DNA of 8,110 bases from 2-02-FULL-62-14 sp035632555 (GTDB taxonomy: Bacteria > Nitrospirota > Nitrospiria > Nitrospirales > Nitrospiraceae): positions 1 through 8,110 of the forward strand of contig DASQGO010000095.1 in NCBI GenBank assembly GCA_035632555.1. The letters are read 5' to 3'. How positions within the stretch are numbered: position 1 is the stretch's first letter; each line of letters opens with the position of its first letter. The translations under genes were made by a program, and so were the position numbers. Positions 1 through 6,460 of the stretch are shown in pieces. The notes under the pieces were generated by a model. It was not told the DNA's origin. It did no database searches and saw nothing but the letters and a program-made list of their open reading frames with translations.

Positions 1-1103
1 AGCCCCGCGACTTCCATGCAATGGTCCGTGTGCGGGCCGAAGAACACCGGCTTGCCCCACAGGGCCGGCTCCAGCAAATTGTGCCCGCCGACGGGGACGA
101 GCGTCCCGCCGACGAACGTCAGCACCGCATGCTGATAGACCTGCGCCAGTTCGCCCCTCGTGTCGAGTACGACCACCCTCGGCCGTCCCATCGTCGCATC
201 GCCGGTCTGTCCGCTGCCCATCGTACTGCGTTGCTGCACGGCCAGGCCTCTCGCCCTGGCCGAGGCTTCGACCTGCGAGGCCCGTTCGATGTGTCTCGGC
301 GCCAGTAACAGCACCAATGAAGGGAATTGCTTCTGCAACGCTTCATAGCAGGACAAGAGCTGGTCCTCTTCCACCGGATGCGTGCTCCCCGCAACGATCA
401 GTTCCTCGCCATCCCGCAACCCCAGCAGGCCGCGCGAGAGGCCGCCGGCCACGCCGTTCGGATCCGGCAGCGGCTGATCGAACTTGACGTTGCCTGTTTT
501 CACCACGCGCGACGGGCGCGCCCCGAGCGCAATGATTCGCTCCGCATCGCGATCGGACTGCATCAGACACAGCGTCACGGCATCCAGGAGTTGCCGCAGG
601 AATGGCCTGATCCGCTGATATCCGCGGAAAGAATTGGACGACAGCCGGCCGTTGACCATCACGGCCGGAATGCTCCGCCGGTACAAGGCGCGCAGCAGAT
701 TGGGCCAGAGCTCGGTCTCCACGAAGAGAAACGCCCGCGGCGCCAGCCGCTCGACGAAGCGCGACACCGTCCAGGGGAAATCCAACGGGGCGTAACAGTG
801 TTCGGCCACACCGGTCAGCCGCTGCTCGACCGCTTCCCGCCCCGTTTCGGTCACCGTCGATACGACGATGCGGTCGTGGGGATGCCGCTTGCGCAGCGCA
901 TGCACCAACGGCGTGACGGCGACCACTTCACCGAGCGAGACCGCGTGGACCCAGAGCACAGGCTCTCCGTCCCGCAAACCTCGCGGCAGGTGCAGGCCCA
1001 GCCGCTGCAGCAGGCCGCGGCGGCATCGCTTTTTGCCGAGCAGAATCAGAAGAATGACGGGAGATGCCAGCAGCAGAAGGATATTGTAGGCGAGATACCA
1101 CAT
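1..1103 (-). CDS. waaA: Kdo transferase WaaA/KdtA (partial, C-terminus beyond left edge)
   Basis: Transfers 3-deoxy-D-manno-octulosonic acid from CMP-Kdo to the lipid A precursor on the cytoplasmic face of the inner membrane. From an ATG at 1103, 367 residues are readable without a stop; the E. coli enzyme has about 425, so some 50-60 residues are missing. Residues 4-22 form a hydrophobic N-terminal membrane anchor. The WVHAVSLGEV segment carries the expected catalytic Glu (E59). Further family motifs are ETELWPN (129-135), AGSTHPVEE (238-246) and GGTLVPVGGHNLLEPA (332-347), followed by the GPHT segment (356-359), all typical of this GT-B fold transferase. The start lies 5 nt after the acyltransferase stop at 1109, and no Shine-Dalgarno is seen in the usual window, so translation is probably coupled. 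Whether one or two Kdo units are added cannot be read from the sequence. The family call is firm. Confidence 0.96.
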   Translation of the reverse strand, partial: MWYLAYNILLLLASPVILLILLGKKRCRRGLLQRLGLHLPRGLRDGEPVLWVHAVSLGEVVAVTPLVHALRKRHPHDRIVVSTVTETGREAVEQRLTGVAEHCYAPLDFPWTVSRFVERLAPRAFLFVETELWPNLLRALYRRSIPAVMVNGRLSSNSFRGYQRIRPFLRQLLDAVTLCLMQSDRDAERIIALGARPSRVVKTGNVKFDQPLPDPNGVAGGLSRGLLGLRDGEELIVAGSTHPVEEDQLLSCYEALQKQFPSLVLLLAPRHIERASQVEASARARGLAVQQRSTMGSGQTGDATMGRPRVVVLDTRGELAQVYQHAVLTFVGGTLVPVGGHNLLEPALWGKPVFFGPHTDHCMEVAG

Positions 1104-1108
1104 GGAAC

Positions 1109-1758
1109 TTACGACGCCATGGCCTCGTCGGCCCGGGCTGTGATCCGATTCAGCGCCGCCTCCAGTTCGCGCCGCTTGGTTTCCAGTTCTTCCGCCGTTG
1201 CCTCACGCGGCACCCAGATGGGATCGCCCCAGCAATAGAGGCCGCGGCCGAAAGGGTACGGGACCAGGAAGCGATCCCAGCTCGAGAAGAGTTTTTTTTT
1301 GAGCAGCTGAAGGTCAGAGGCACGATCGGCAGGCCGGTCGCCTGCGCCAGCTGCACCGCGCCGATCTGCGCGACATGCCGGGGCCCCTTGGGACCATCCG
1401 GCGTGATGACCAGATCCGCCCCGCCCCGCCCACGCCTGATCAGATCCCGCAGGGCCGCGGCACCGCCGCGCGTCGTGGATCCGCGGACGGACCGGAACCC
1501 GAAGCGGCTCACGATGCGGTGGATCAGCTCCCCGTCCCGATGCTGACTGATCAGGATGTGCGCGTCGGTCCCGCGATAGGTCAGCGGCATCATGAGCTGC
1601 CGTCCGTGCCAGAACGCGATGATGAGATGATGGCCCTTGCGATACAGGGCATCGACTTGCTCGCCCCCCTCCGTTCGAACCCGCAGGGTCCAGCCCAGCG
1701 CGCGGATAAGACTGGCACCGATCGGCGGCAGGATGTTCAATTTCAGCCAGTTCACCAT
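1109..1758 (-). CDS. DUF374 lysophospholipid/lipid A acyltransferase, frame broken at an A9 run
   Basis: Membrane-associated acyltransferase of the DUF374 (PF04028) type. Its place between msbA and waaA suggests that it adds a secondary acyl chain to lipid A, as LpxL/LpxM do in E. coli or LpxJ in Helicobacter; this role is inferred. The ATG at 1758 has an AAGGA site 7 nt upstream. Visible motifs are FWHGRQL (49-55), ISQHRDGE (70-77), RGSTTRGG (92-99) and TPDGPKGPR (119-127). The N-terminal frame runs out of family-like sequence at an A9 run (1292-1300) and stops at 1150 after 202 residues. Adding one A, or shifting -1, restores a convincing tail (SSWDRFLVPYPFGRG, then GDPIWVP) that ends with TAA at 1109, giving 216 residues, close to the family size. 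So it is either a sequencing indel, a recoded gene or a fresh frameshift mutation. Coordinates given here span both frames. Confidence 0.85.
1291..1300 (-). other. A9 slippery run with A_AAA_AAC heptamer at the acyltransferase frame break
   Basis: On the minus strand the incoming frame reads UCA AAA AAA AAC. The last seven bases form A_AAA_AAC, a textbook -1 slippery heptamer in the correct phase. A -1 slip there moves decoding to CUC UUC UCG, which is the frame that encodes the conserved C-terminus. Nine consecutive A residues are also long enough for RNA polymerase slippage. A possible hairpin (1279-1259) has a 6-bp GGGAUC/GGUCCC stem, extendable by one U-G pair, with a 7-nt loop, starting 11-12 nt downstream. 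That is somewhat farther than the usual stimulator spacing, and such a stem may arise by chance at this G+C. No internal Shine-Dalgarno stimulator is seen upstream. A homopolymer sequencing error explains the data equally well. Confidence 0.6.
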
Positions 1759-1765
1759 ACCGGCA

Positions 1766-1770
1766 TCCTT
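1766..1770 (-). promoter_or_regulatory. Ribosome binding site of the DUF374 acyltransferase
   Basis: AAGGA on the minus strand, 7 nt before the ATG at 1758. It overlaps the last bases of the msbA TAA stop (1771-1769), which supports both the chosen start and translational coupling to msbA. Confidence 0.7.
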
Positions 1771-3502
1771 ATTCGACCACGTCCTGGAATTGAATCGCAT
1801 GGAGGCGCTTGTACAGGCCGCCGCGCCGCAGCAGTTCCTCGTGCGACCCGCTTTCGACGATCCGGCCGCGATCGAGCACGAGGATCCGAGTGGCATTCTG
1901 CACCGTGGAGAACCGGTGCGCGATGACCAGCGTCGTCCGGTTCTTCATCAAATTGGCCAGCGCCAGTTGCACGACACGCTCCGATTCGGAGTCCAGCGAG
2001 GAGGTCGCTTCGTCCAGGATCAGGATCGGCGGATTGCGGAGAATGGCGCGGGCGATGGCCAGCCGCTGGCGCTCGCCGCCTGACAGTTTCACGCCGTTTT
2101 CGCCGATTTTCGTCCGGTAGCCGTCCGGCAGGCGCTCGATAAAGTCGTGGGCGTACGCAGCTTTCGCCGCCTCGATAATCTGTCCGTCAGCCGCCTCCTC
2201 GCGCCCGTAGGCGACGTTATAGCGGACGGTCTCGTCGAACAGCACCGTGTCCTGCGACACGATCCCGATCTGCCGGCGGAGCGAGCGCAGCGTGCACTCA
2301 CGGATATCCTGGCCGTCGATCAGGATGGCGCCGCTGGTCGGCTCGTAGAACCGGGGCACCAGGCTGGCCAGCGTCGTCTTGCCGCTCCCGCTGCTGCCGA
2401 CCAGCGCGACGATTTCGCCGCGCGCGATCGTCAAGTCGATCCCGCTCAGCGCAGGCGTCTCGCTGCCCTCGTATTGGAACGTGACTTGGCGAAACTCCAG
2501 CGCGCGCGTGATCGGTGCCAATTCCTTCCGGCCGTGGTCACGGTCGGCTTCGTTTTCCAGATCAAGCACCGCGAAGACCCGGTCGGCCGCCGACAGCGCC
2601 TGCTGCAGGATATTGTTGGCCCCTCCAAGCTTGCGTAGCGGCGTATAGGCCATGAACATGGCCGTCAAAAACGAAAAGAAGTCACCGGGCGTCATCGCGC
2701 CATGAATCACGAGATACCCGCCATACCAAATAATCCCCGCGACCCCCGCGACGCCGATGACTTCCATGTGCGAGGAGCCCAGCGACGACACCTGCAACGA
2801 CTTCATGACGGCTCGCAGCAATGCCTTGTTGCTGTCGTGGAACCGCTGTTCCTCGGTGTCTTCGCGGCCGAACGCCTTCACGATCCGAATGCCGGTCAGC
2901 GCCTCCTGAAGCGCCGACGCCATATCCCCGATCCGCTCCTGCCCGGTCACCGCCAGGCGCCGCAGCCGATCGCCCATTCTGATGATGGTCACAAGGGTCA
3001 TGGGAATGACGATGACGGAGACGGCGGCCAGCGCCCAGTTCCGGTAAAACATCACCCCGACCATCGCCACGAACGTCAGGCCGTGCTGCAGGATATCCTT
3101 CAGGACGTTCGCGACGGCATTGGACATCAGGCTGACGTCGTTGACCACGCGTGACATCAGACGTCCGGTCGTATTGGTATCGTGGAAGCCGACCGGCAGG
3201 CGGAGCAATTGCCGGAACAGCTCCCGGCGCACATCGGTGACGACGCCGTTGCCCACGTAGCTCATGAGATAATTTTGCCCGTACTGAAACACCGCCTTCA
3301 GCGCCGCCACGACCAGAATCGCCAGCGGCAGGACCGTCAGCAGCACCTCATCCTTGCGGATGAAAATATCGTCAAGGACCGGCTGGACCAGCCAGGCATA
3401 GGCACCGGTCAGCGCGGCGACCAGCCCGGAACAGGCAAAGGCCGCCAGAAGCCGGACGCGGTAGCGCAGCACATAGCGCAGGAGCCTCAACCACAGTTTC
3501 AT
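1769..3502 (-). CDS. msbA: Lipid A export ABC transporter MsbA (fused permease and ATPase)
   Basis: Half-transporter that dimerises in the inner membrane and flips core-lipid A to the periplasmic leaflet using ATP. It is 577 residues long, close to E. coli MsbA (582). Residues 1 to about 310 form the transmembrane domain, with hydrophobic spans near 17-40, 57-75, 140-172 and 248-285. The nucleotide-binding domain follows: Walker A GSSGSGKTT (369-377), Q-loop Gln417, signature LSGGE (473-477), Walker B ILILDEA (493-499) and H-loop His529. All catalytic elements are intact. I chose the ATG at 3502, which overlaps the lpxB stop as ATGA and has GGAG 8 nt upstream. A GTG at 3511 would add three residues but has its purine run directly against it. 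Other MsbA-like exporters carry phospholipids or drugs; the placement between lpxB and waaA makes lipid A by far the most likely cargo. Confidence 0.95.
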   Translation of the reverse strand: MKLWLRLLRYVLRYRVRLLAAFACSGLVAALTGAYAWLVQPVLDDIFIRKDEVLLTVLPLAILVVAALKAVFQYGQNYLMSYVGNGVVTDVRRELFRQLLRLPVGFHDTNTTGRLMSRVVNDVSLMSNAVANVLKDILQHGLTFVAMVGVMFYRNWALAAVSVIVIPMTLVTIIRMGDRLRRLAVTGQERIGDMASALQEALTGIRIVKAFGREDTEEQRFHDSNKALLRAVMKSLQVSSLGSSHMEVIGVAGVAGIIWYGGYLVIHGAMTPGDFFSFLTAMFMAYTPLRKLGGANNILQQALSAADRVFAVLDLENEADRDHGRKELAPITRALEFRQVTFQYEGSETPALSGIDLTIARGEIVALVGSSGSGKTTLASLVPRFYEPTSGAILIDGQDIRECTLRSLRRQIGIVSQDTVLFDETVRYNVAYGREEAADGQIIEAAKAAYAHDFIERLPDGYRTKIGENGVKLSGGERQRLAIARAILRNPPILILDEATSSLDSESERVVQLALANLMKNRTTLVIAHRFSTVQNATRILVLDRGRIVESGSHEELLRRGGLYKRLHAIQFQDVVE

Positions 3503-4629
3503 GCCCGACACTCCGCCAGGACCACGGCCGCAGCGCGCCGGGAGGCACCGGGCGATCCGAGCGCCTCACGGACTTTGCGCAATTCCATTCGCATCCGGCT
3601 TGCGGCCTGTCCATCTGTCAGCAGCAGGGATACCTCTGTGCTCATTCGTTCTGGTGTGGCCTCCTGCTGAATCAATTCCGGCATAATGCTTCGGCCCGCA
3701 ACGATATTTACCAGCCCGATCCATGGAATTCTGATCAGCCAGCGCGCCAAGCGGTAGGTCAGCCATGACGTGCGATAGACCAGAACCATCGGCGTCCCGA
3801 CGACGGCAGCCTGCAGCGTCGCCGTCCCGGATGCCACCAACAGCACATCGGAGGCCGCCATAACTTCGCTGGCCTGATCCTGAACCATCCGCACCTTGAC
3901 GCTCGCCCCGGCCGACAGCGCGTTCAGCCGTTCTCCTGTAATCGACGGAGCCTGCGCGACAAGAAACTGCGCACCCGGATGTTGTCGGGCGATGAGTTCG
4001 GCGGCGTGCAACATCGCAGGGAAAAGCGCGCGCACCTCGCTCTCGCGGCTGCCCGGCAGGAGCCCCACCACCGGGGCCGACGACTCCAGCCCGAACCGCT
4101 TGCGCAACTCGTCCCGATCGTACGACGGCGCCACTTCATCCAGCAGCGGATGCCCGGCAAAGGTGCACGGCACGCCGGCACGCCGGTACAATTCTTCTTC
4201 GAAGGGCAGGATGACAATCGCATGATCGACACGCCGTTGCATCCACCGCATGCGCCTGGGCCGCCATGCCCAGATCTGCGGTGTGATGTAGTAGATCACG
4301 CGGCGCCCGACACGTTTCGCAATCCGGGCAAAATGAAAGTTGAGACCGGGATTGTCGATCAGCACCACGGCATCAAAGGATTCGGTTTTAAGCAGGCGCC
4401 GGACCGTCCGCACCCGCTTCCAGAGAATACGCAGCGCAGCCGGGCCGATCAGTCCCATGATATCCAGATGACCGATGTCCGGCACCAGTTCCACGCCAGC
4501 GGCCCGCATCCTGGCTCCGCCGACGCCGAGGATGGACACGCCTGGATCCAGGGCTTGTAGTGCCCGAGCCAAATTGGCGCCGTGCACATCCCCTGAGGCT
4601 TCACCGGTCACAATGAAAATCCGTGGCAT
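3499..4629 (-). CDS. lpxB: Lipid-A-disaccharide synthase LpxB
   Basis: Peripheral inner-membrane GT-B glycosyltransferase (family GT19) that condenses UDP-2,3-diacylglucosamine with lipid X to give the beta-1,6-linked tetra-acyl disaccharide 1-phosphate. It is 376 residues long, against about 382 in E. coli. Motifs in order: GEASGDVHGA (9-18), IDNPGLN (91-97, where many homologues have P-D/G-F-N), YYITPQIWAWR (113-123), the FAGHPLLDEV segment (157-166), LLPGSRESEV (190-199) and ASGTATLQAA (266-275). The last motif usually reads TLE; here Gln273 replaces the Glu, a real coding difference (CAG). The ATG at 4629 has GGAGG only 3 nt upstream, a short spacing. The stop overlaps the msbA start by 4 nt. 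Its natural substrate is the product of LpxI encoded two genes upstream. The family call is secure. Confidence 0.96.
   Translation of the reverse strand: MPRIFIVTGEASGDVHGANLARALQALDPGVSILGVGGARMRAAGVELVPDIGHLDIMGLIGPAALRILWKRVRTVRRLLKTESFDAVVLIDNPGLNFHFARIAKRVGRRVIYYITPQIWAWRPRRMRWMQRRVDHAIVILPFEEELYRRAGVPCTFAGHPLLDEVAPSYDRDELRKRFGLESSAPVVGLLPGSRESEVRALFPAMLHAAELIARQHPGAQFLVAQAPSITGERLNALSAGASVKVRMVQDQASEVMAASDVLLVASGTATLQAAVVGTPMVLVYRTSWLTYRLARWLIRIPWIGLVNIVAGRSIMPELIQQEATPERMSTEVSLLLTDGQAASRMRMELRKVREALGSPGASRRAAAVVLAECRA
3511..3514 (-). promoter_or_regulatory. Ribosome binding site deciding the msbA start
   Basis: GGAG on the minus strand, inside the last codons of lpxB and 8 nt before the ATG at 3502. 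It would coincide with the alternative GTG at 3511, so it argues for the ATG. Confidence 0.55.
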
Positions 4630-4632
4630 GGG

Positions 4633-4637
4633 CCTCC
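4633..4637 (-). promoter_or_regulatory. Probable ribosome binding site of lpxB, short spacing
   Basis: GGAGG on the minus strand, only 3 nt before the ATG at 4629, in the 20-nt gap after the oxidoreductase stop. The spacing is shorter than optimal, but no other in-frame start nearby opens the GEASGD motif at its normal distance from the N-terminus. Confidence 0.5.
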
Positions 4638-4649
4638 GCGGGGTTCATC

Positions 4650-5588
4650 CTACGCCGTCTGCGCACGTCGTCGATTCGCCTCAATCTCCTCGAGCACCAG
4701 ATAGGCCAGCGAAAGCGCCGCTTCACCGTCCTGACCGGATACGACCGGCGGCGTGCCGGTCCGCACGGCATGCAGAAACGACTCCAACTCAAGCATTAAC
4801 GGTTCCTCGTCCCCGCCTTGAATCTGCTCGGGCGCCTGCGTCCCGGCAGAATACCGGAGGACGGTGGCCCGTCGGGACTGATAATCCAGCGAGACACAGG
4901 CGTCGCGCTGCACCACCGTCAACTCCCTGGCACGGGCCGCCGCGACGCGGCTGGCCGTCAGCGCAGCCACGCAGCCGCTGGCGAACGTGACCCAGGCGTG
5001 TGCCACATCCACCTTCGCCGACACGACCGGAGCCCCGACCGCGCGGACATCCGTAACCGTCCCGGGGTGAAACGACAGCACCATGTCCAGATCGTGGATC
5101 ATCACGTCCAGCACGACATCGACATCGGTGCTCCGGCCCGTGAAGGGACTGGTCCGGCGGCATTCGATCAACAGCGGCTCGCGAATCGAAGACCGCGCTT
5201 TGAGTATCACCGGATTGAACCGCTCGATGTGGCCGATCTGCAGGACGACCTTTCGCGTGCGGGCCAGCGCGATCAGCTCCTGCGCCTCCGCGAGGGTCAC
5301 CGTGATCGGCTTCTCCACCAGCACGTGGACCCCGGCCTCGAGACATTGTTTGGCCACGGCATGATGCGCTGACGTCGGCGCGGCGATGCTGACAGCCTCC
5401 ACCTGTCTCAGCAACACACCAACATCGTCGTAGACGGCGGTGCCGACCCGCTCGGCAATCTCTTTCGCTCGCCGCGCATCGGCATCCACAATCCCGACCA
5501 GTGCCGAGCCGGGCAGGCTCGCATAGAGACGCGCATGGTGCTGCCCGAGATGTCCGACGCCGATCACGCCGGTGCGCAGCGGCTTCAC
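4650..5588 (-). CDS. Gfo/Idh/MocA family oxidoreductase, candidate GnnA-like UDP-GlcNAc 3-dehydrogenase
   Basis: NAD(P)-dependent sugar oxidoreductase of 312 residues. The N-terminal Rossmann fold shows GVIGVGHLGQHHA (7-19) with the GxGxxG pattern and an acidic residue, VDAD (34-37), that suggests NAD(H). The catalytic Lys sits in VEKPITVTLAEA (91-102, EKP at 92-94). The C-terminal substrate domain has GHIERFNP (119-126) and DVMIHDLD (161-168) with the expected active-site His165. It sits between lpxI and lpxB. In Acidithiobacillus ferrooxidans a protein of this family, GnnA, also encoded among lpx genes, oxidises the 3-OH of UDP-GlcNAc so that GnnB can aminate it. That makes a GnnA-like role plausible, but no DegT-type GnnB is in the window, so the exact substrate is unproven. 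The GTG start at 5588 overlaps the lpxI stop as GTGA; its Shine-Dalgarno is weak, which points to coupling. Confidence 0.85.
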   Translation of the reverse strand: MKPLRTGVIGVGHLGQHHARLYASLPGSALVGIVDADARRAKEIAERVGTAVYDDVGVLLRQVEAVSIAAPTSAHHAVAKQCLEAGVHVLVEKPITVTLAEAQELIALARTRKVVLQIGHIERFNPVILKARSSIREPLLIECRRTSPFTGRSTDVDVVLDVMIHDLDMVLSFHPGTVTDVRAVGAPVVSAKVDVAHAWVTFASGCVAALTASRVAAARARELTVVQRDACVSLDYQSRRATVLRYSAGTQAPEQIQGGDEEPLMLELESFLHAVRTGTPPVVSGQDGEAALSLAYLVLEEIEANRRRAQTA

Positions 5589-6457
5589 GGCACCCACCCG
5601 TCGGCCAGGCCGACGACGGCAATCCCCGCCCGCTCCGCCTGATGGATCATCTCCTGGCGATCGAGCAGCACGCTCCTGCCTGCCTCGACCGCCAGAGCCG
5701 TCGCCTTGACTGCAGCCATGACTTGAATTGTTTTCGGCCCGATCGCCGGCAGGTCGAACCGCAGGTCCTGTTGCGGCTTGCAACGCTTGACGACCACCGC
5801 GCCCTCGCCGGCCAGTTCGCCGCCTCTCCGGATGGCCTGATCTGTTCCCTCGACTGCCTCGACCGCGACAATGACGCGGTCTTTCACGACCACGCACTGG
5901 CCGACGTCAAGCCGCCCGATCTCATGCGCGACGTCCCACCCATACCGGATATCGTCCCATTCTTTCTTGGTCGGACGACGCTTGGTGAGCGGACTCTCTT
6001 CGACCAAAATGCCGTTGAGCCCGAATGTGGATTCCCGAATCCGGATGCCTTCCCGTTCCAATTCGGCCGCAAACTCGCGAAGAATGGCATCGTCTTTAAA
6101 GGCCCGGAGCCGGCCGGCAATCGACAACGTCCGAAGATCAGGGCGTACCGTCGTAAAGACATGCGTTTTCTTGATCCCGCCCAGCATCACGGCCTGCTGA
6201 ACGCCATCTTCCTTGAAAGCTTTGATCAGCTTGTTGAGCTGCCCGATTTTGATCCAATGAATGCGTTCGACGTGCCGTTCCAATTCGGGCTCGGTTTCCC
6301 CGATGTGGGCCACGGCCGAGACGGCATAACCCAGCCGGCGGGCGTTTTCGGCAAAGATGATCGGGAAGCGGCCGTTGCCCGCGATCAATCCGATTCGCTG
6401 GCCGTTCCGTTGACCGGATTCCGATGCCGCCGGACGTTCGTATGATTTCCCGGTCAC
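5585..6457 (-). CDS. lpxI: UDP-2,3-diacylglucosamine diphosphatase LpxI (DUF1009)
   Basis: Cleaves UDP-2,3-diacylglucosamine to lipid X and UMP. It is the functional but unrelated replacement of LpxH found in alphaproteobacteria and many other lineages. It has 290 residues against about 283 in Caulobacter. The N-terminal domain begins with RIGLIAGNGRFPI (21-33) and has MLGGIKK (91-97). The C-terminal domain carries EAVEGTDQAIRRGG (200-213), KRCKPQQD (224-231) and the conserved FDLPAIGPKT (234-243), whose Asp235 corresponds to the family's essential acidic residue. About 20 extra polar residues precede the first conserved strand. The GTG at 6457 has GAGGAG 6 nt upstream, inside the end of lpxA, and starts 3 nt after the lpxA stop. 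The product feeds LpxB directly. No LpxH-type metallophosphoesterase is present in the window. Confidence 0.95.
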   Translation of the reverse strand: MTGKSYERPAASESGQRNGQRIGLIAGNGRFPIIFAENARRLGYAVSAVAHIGETEPELERHVERIHWIKIGQLNKLIKAFKEDGVQQAVMLGGIKKTHVFTTVRPDLRTLSIAGRLRAFKDDAILREFAAELEREGIRIRESTFGLNGILVEESPLTKRRPTKKEWDDIRYGWDVAHEIGRLDVGQCVVVKDRVIVAVEAVEGTDQAIRRGGELAGEGAVVVKRCKPQQDLRFDLPAIGPKTIQVMAAVKATALAVEAGRSVLLDRQEMIHQAERAGIAVVGLADGWVP

Positions 6458-6460
6458 GTG

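Noticed and set aside
327..1238. Long plus-strand open frame of 303 codons opposite waaA
   Set aside because: It is antisense to a well-supported waaA, is rich in Arg, Gln, His and Pro as expected of a GC-rich shadow frame, and shows no recognisable domain.
1150..1291. The 47-residue unshifted tail of the acyltransferase as the true C-terminus
   Set aside because: It is Arg/Ser/Ala-rich with no family resemblance, whereas the -1 frame gives the conserved WDRF and GDPIWVP segments.
3503..3511. GTG at 3511 as the start of msbA
   Set aside because: The purine-rich site lies directly against this codon, while it is well spaced for the ATG at 3502, which also forms the ATGA overlap with lpxB.
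5589..5897. Upstream extension of the oxidoreductase frame to an in-frame start at 5897, adding about 100 residues
   Set aside because: The added part overlaps lpxI, is Arg/Gly-rich and low in complexity, and the Rossmann motif sits at the normal N-terminal distance only with the GTG at 5588.
5501..6445. Plus-strand open frame of 314 codons opposite lpxI
   Set aside because: Composition (Asp, Arg, Pro, Phe repeats of the complement) and full overlap with lpxI mark it as a shadow frame; no start context or motif supports it.
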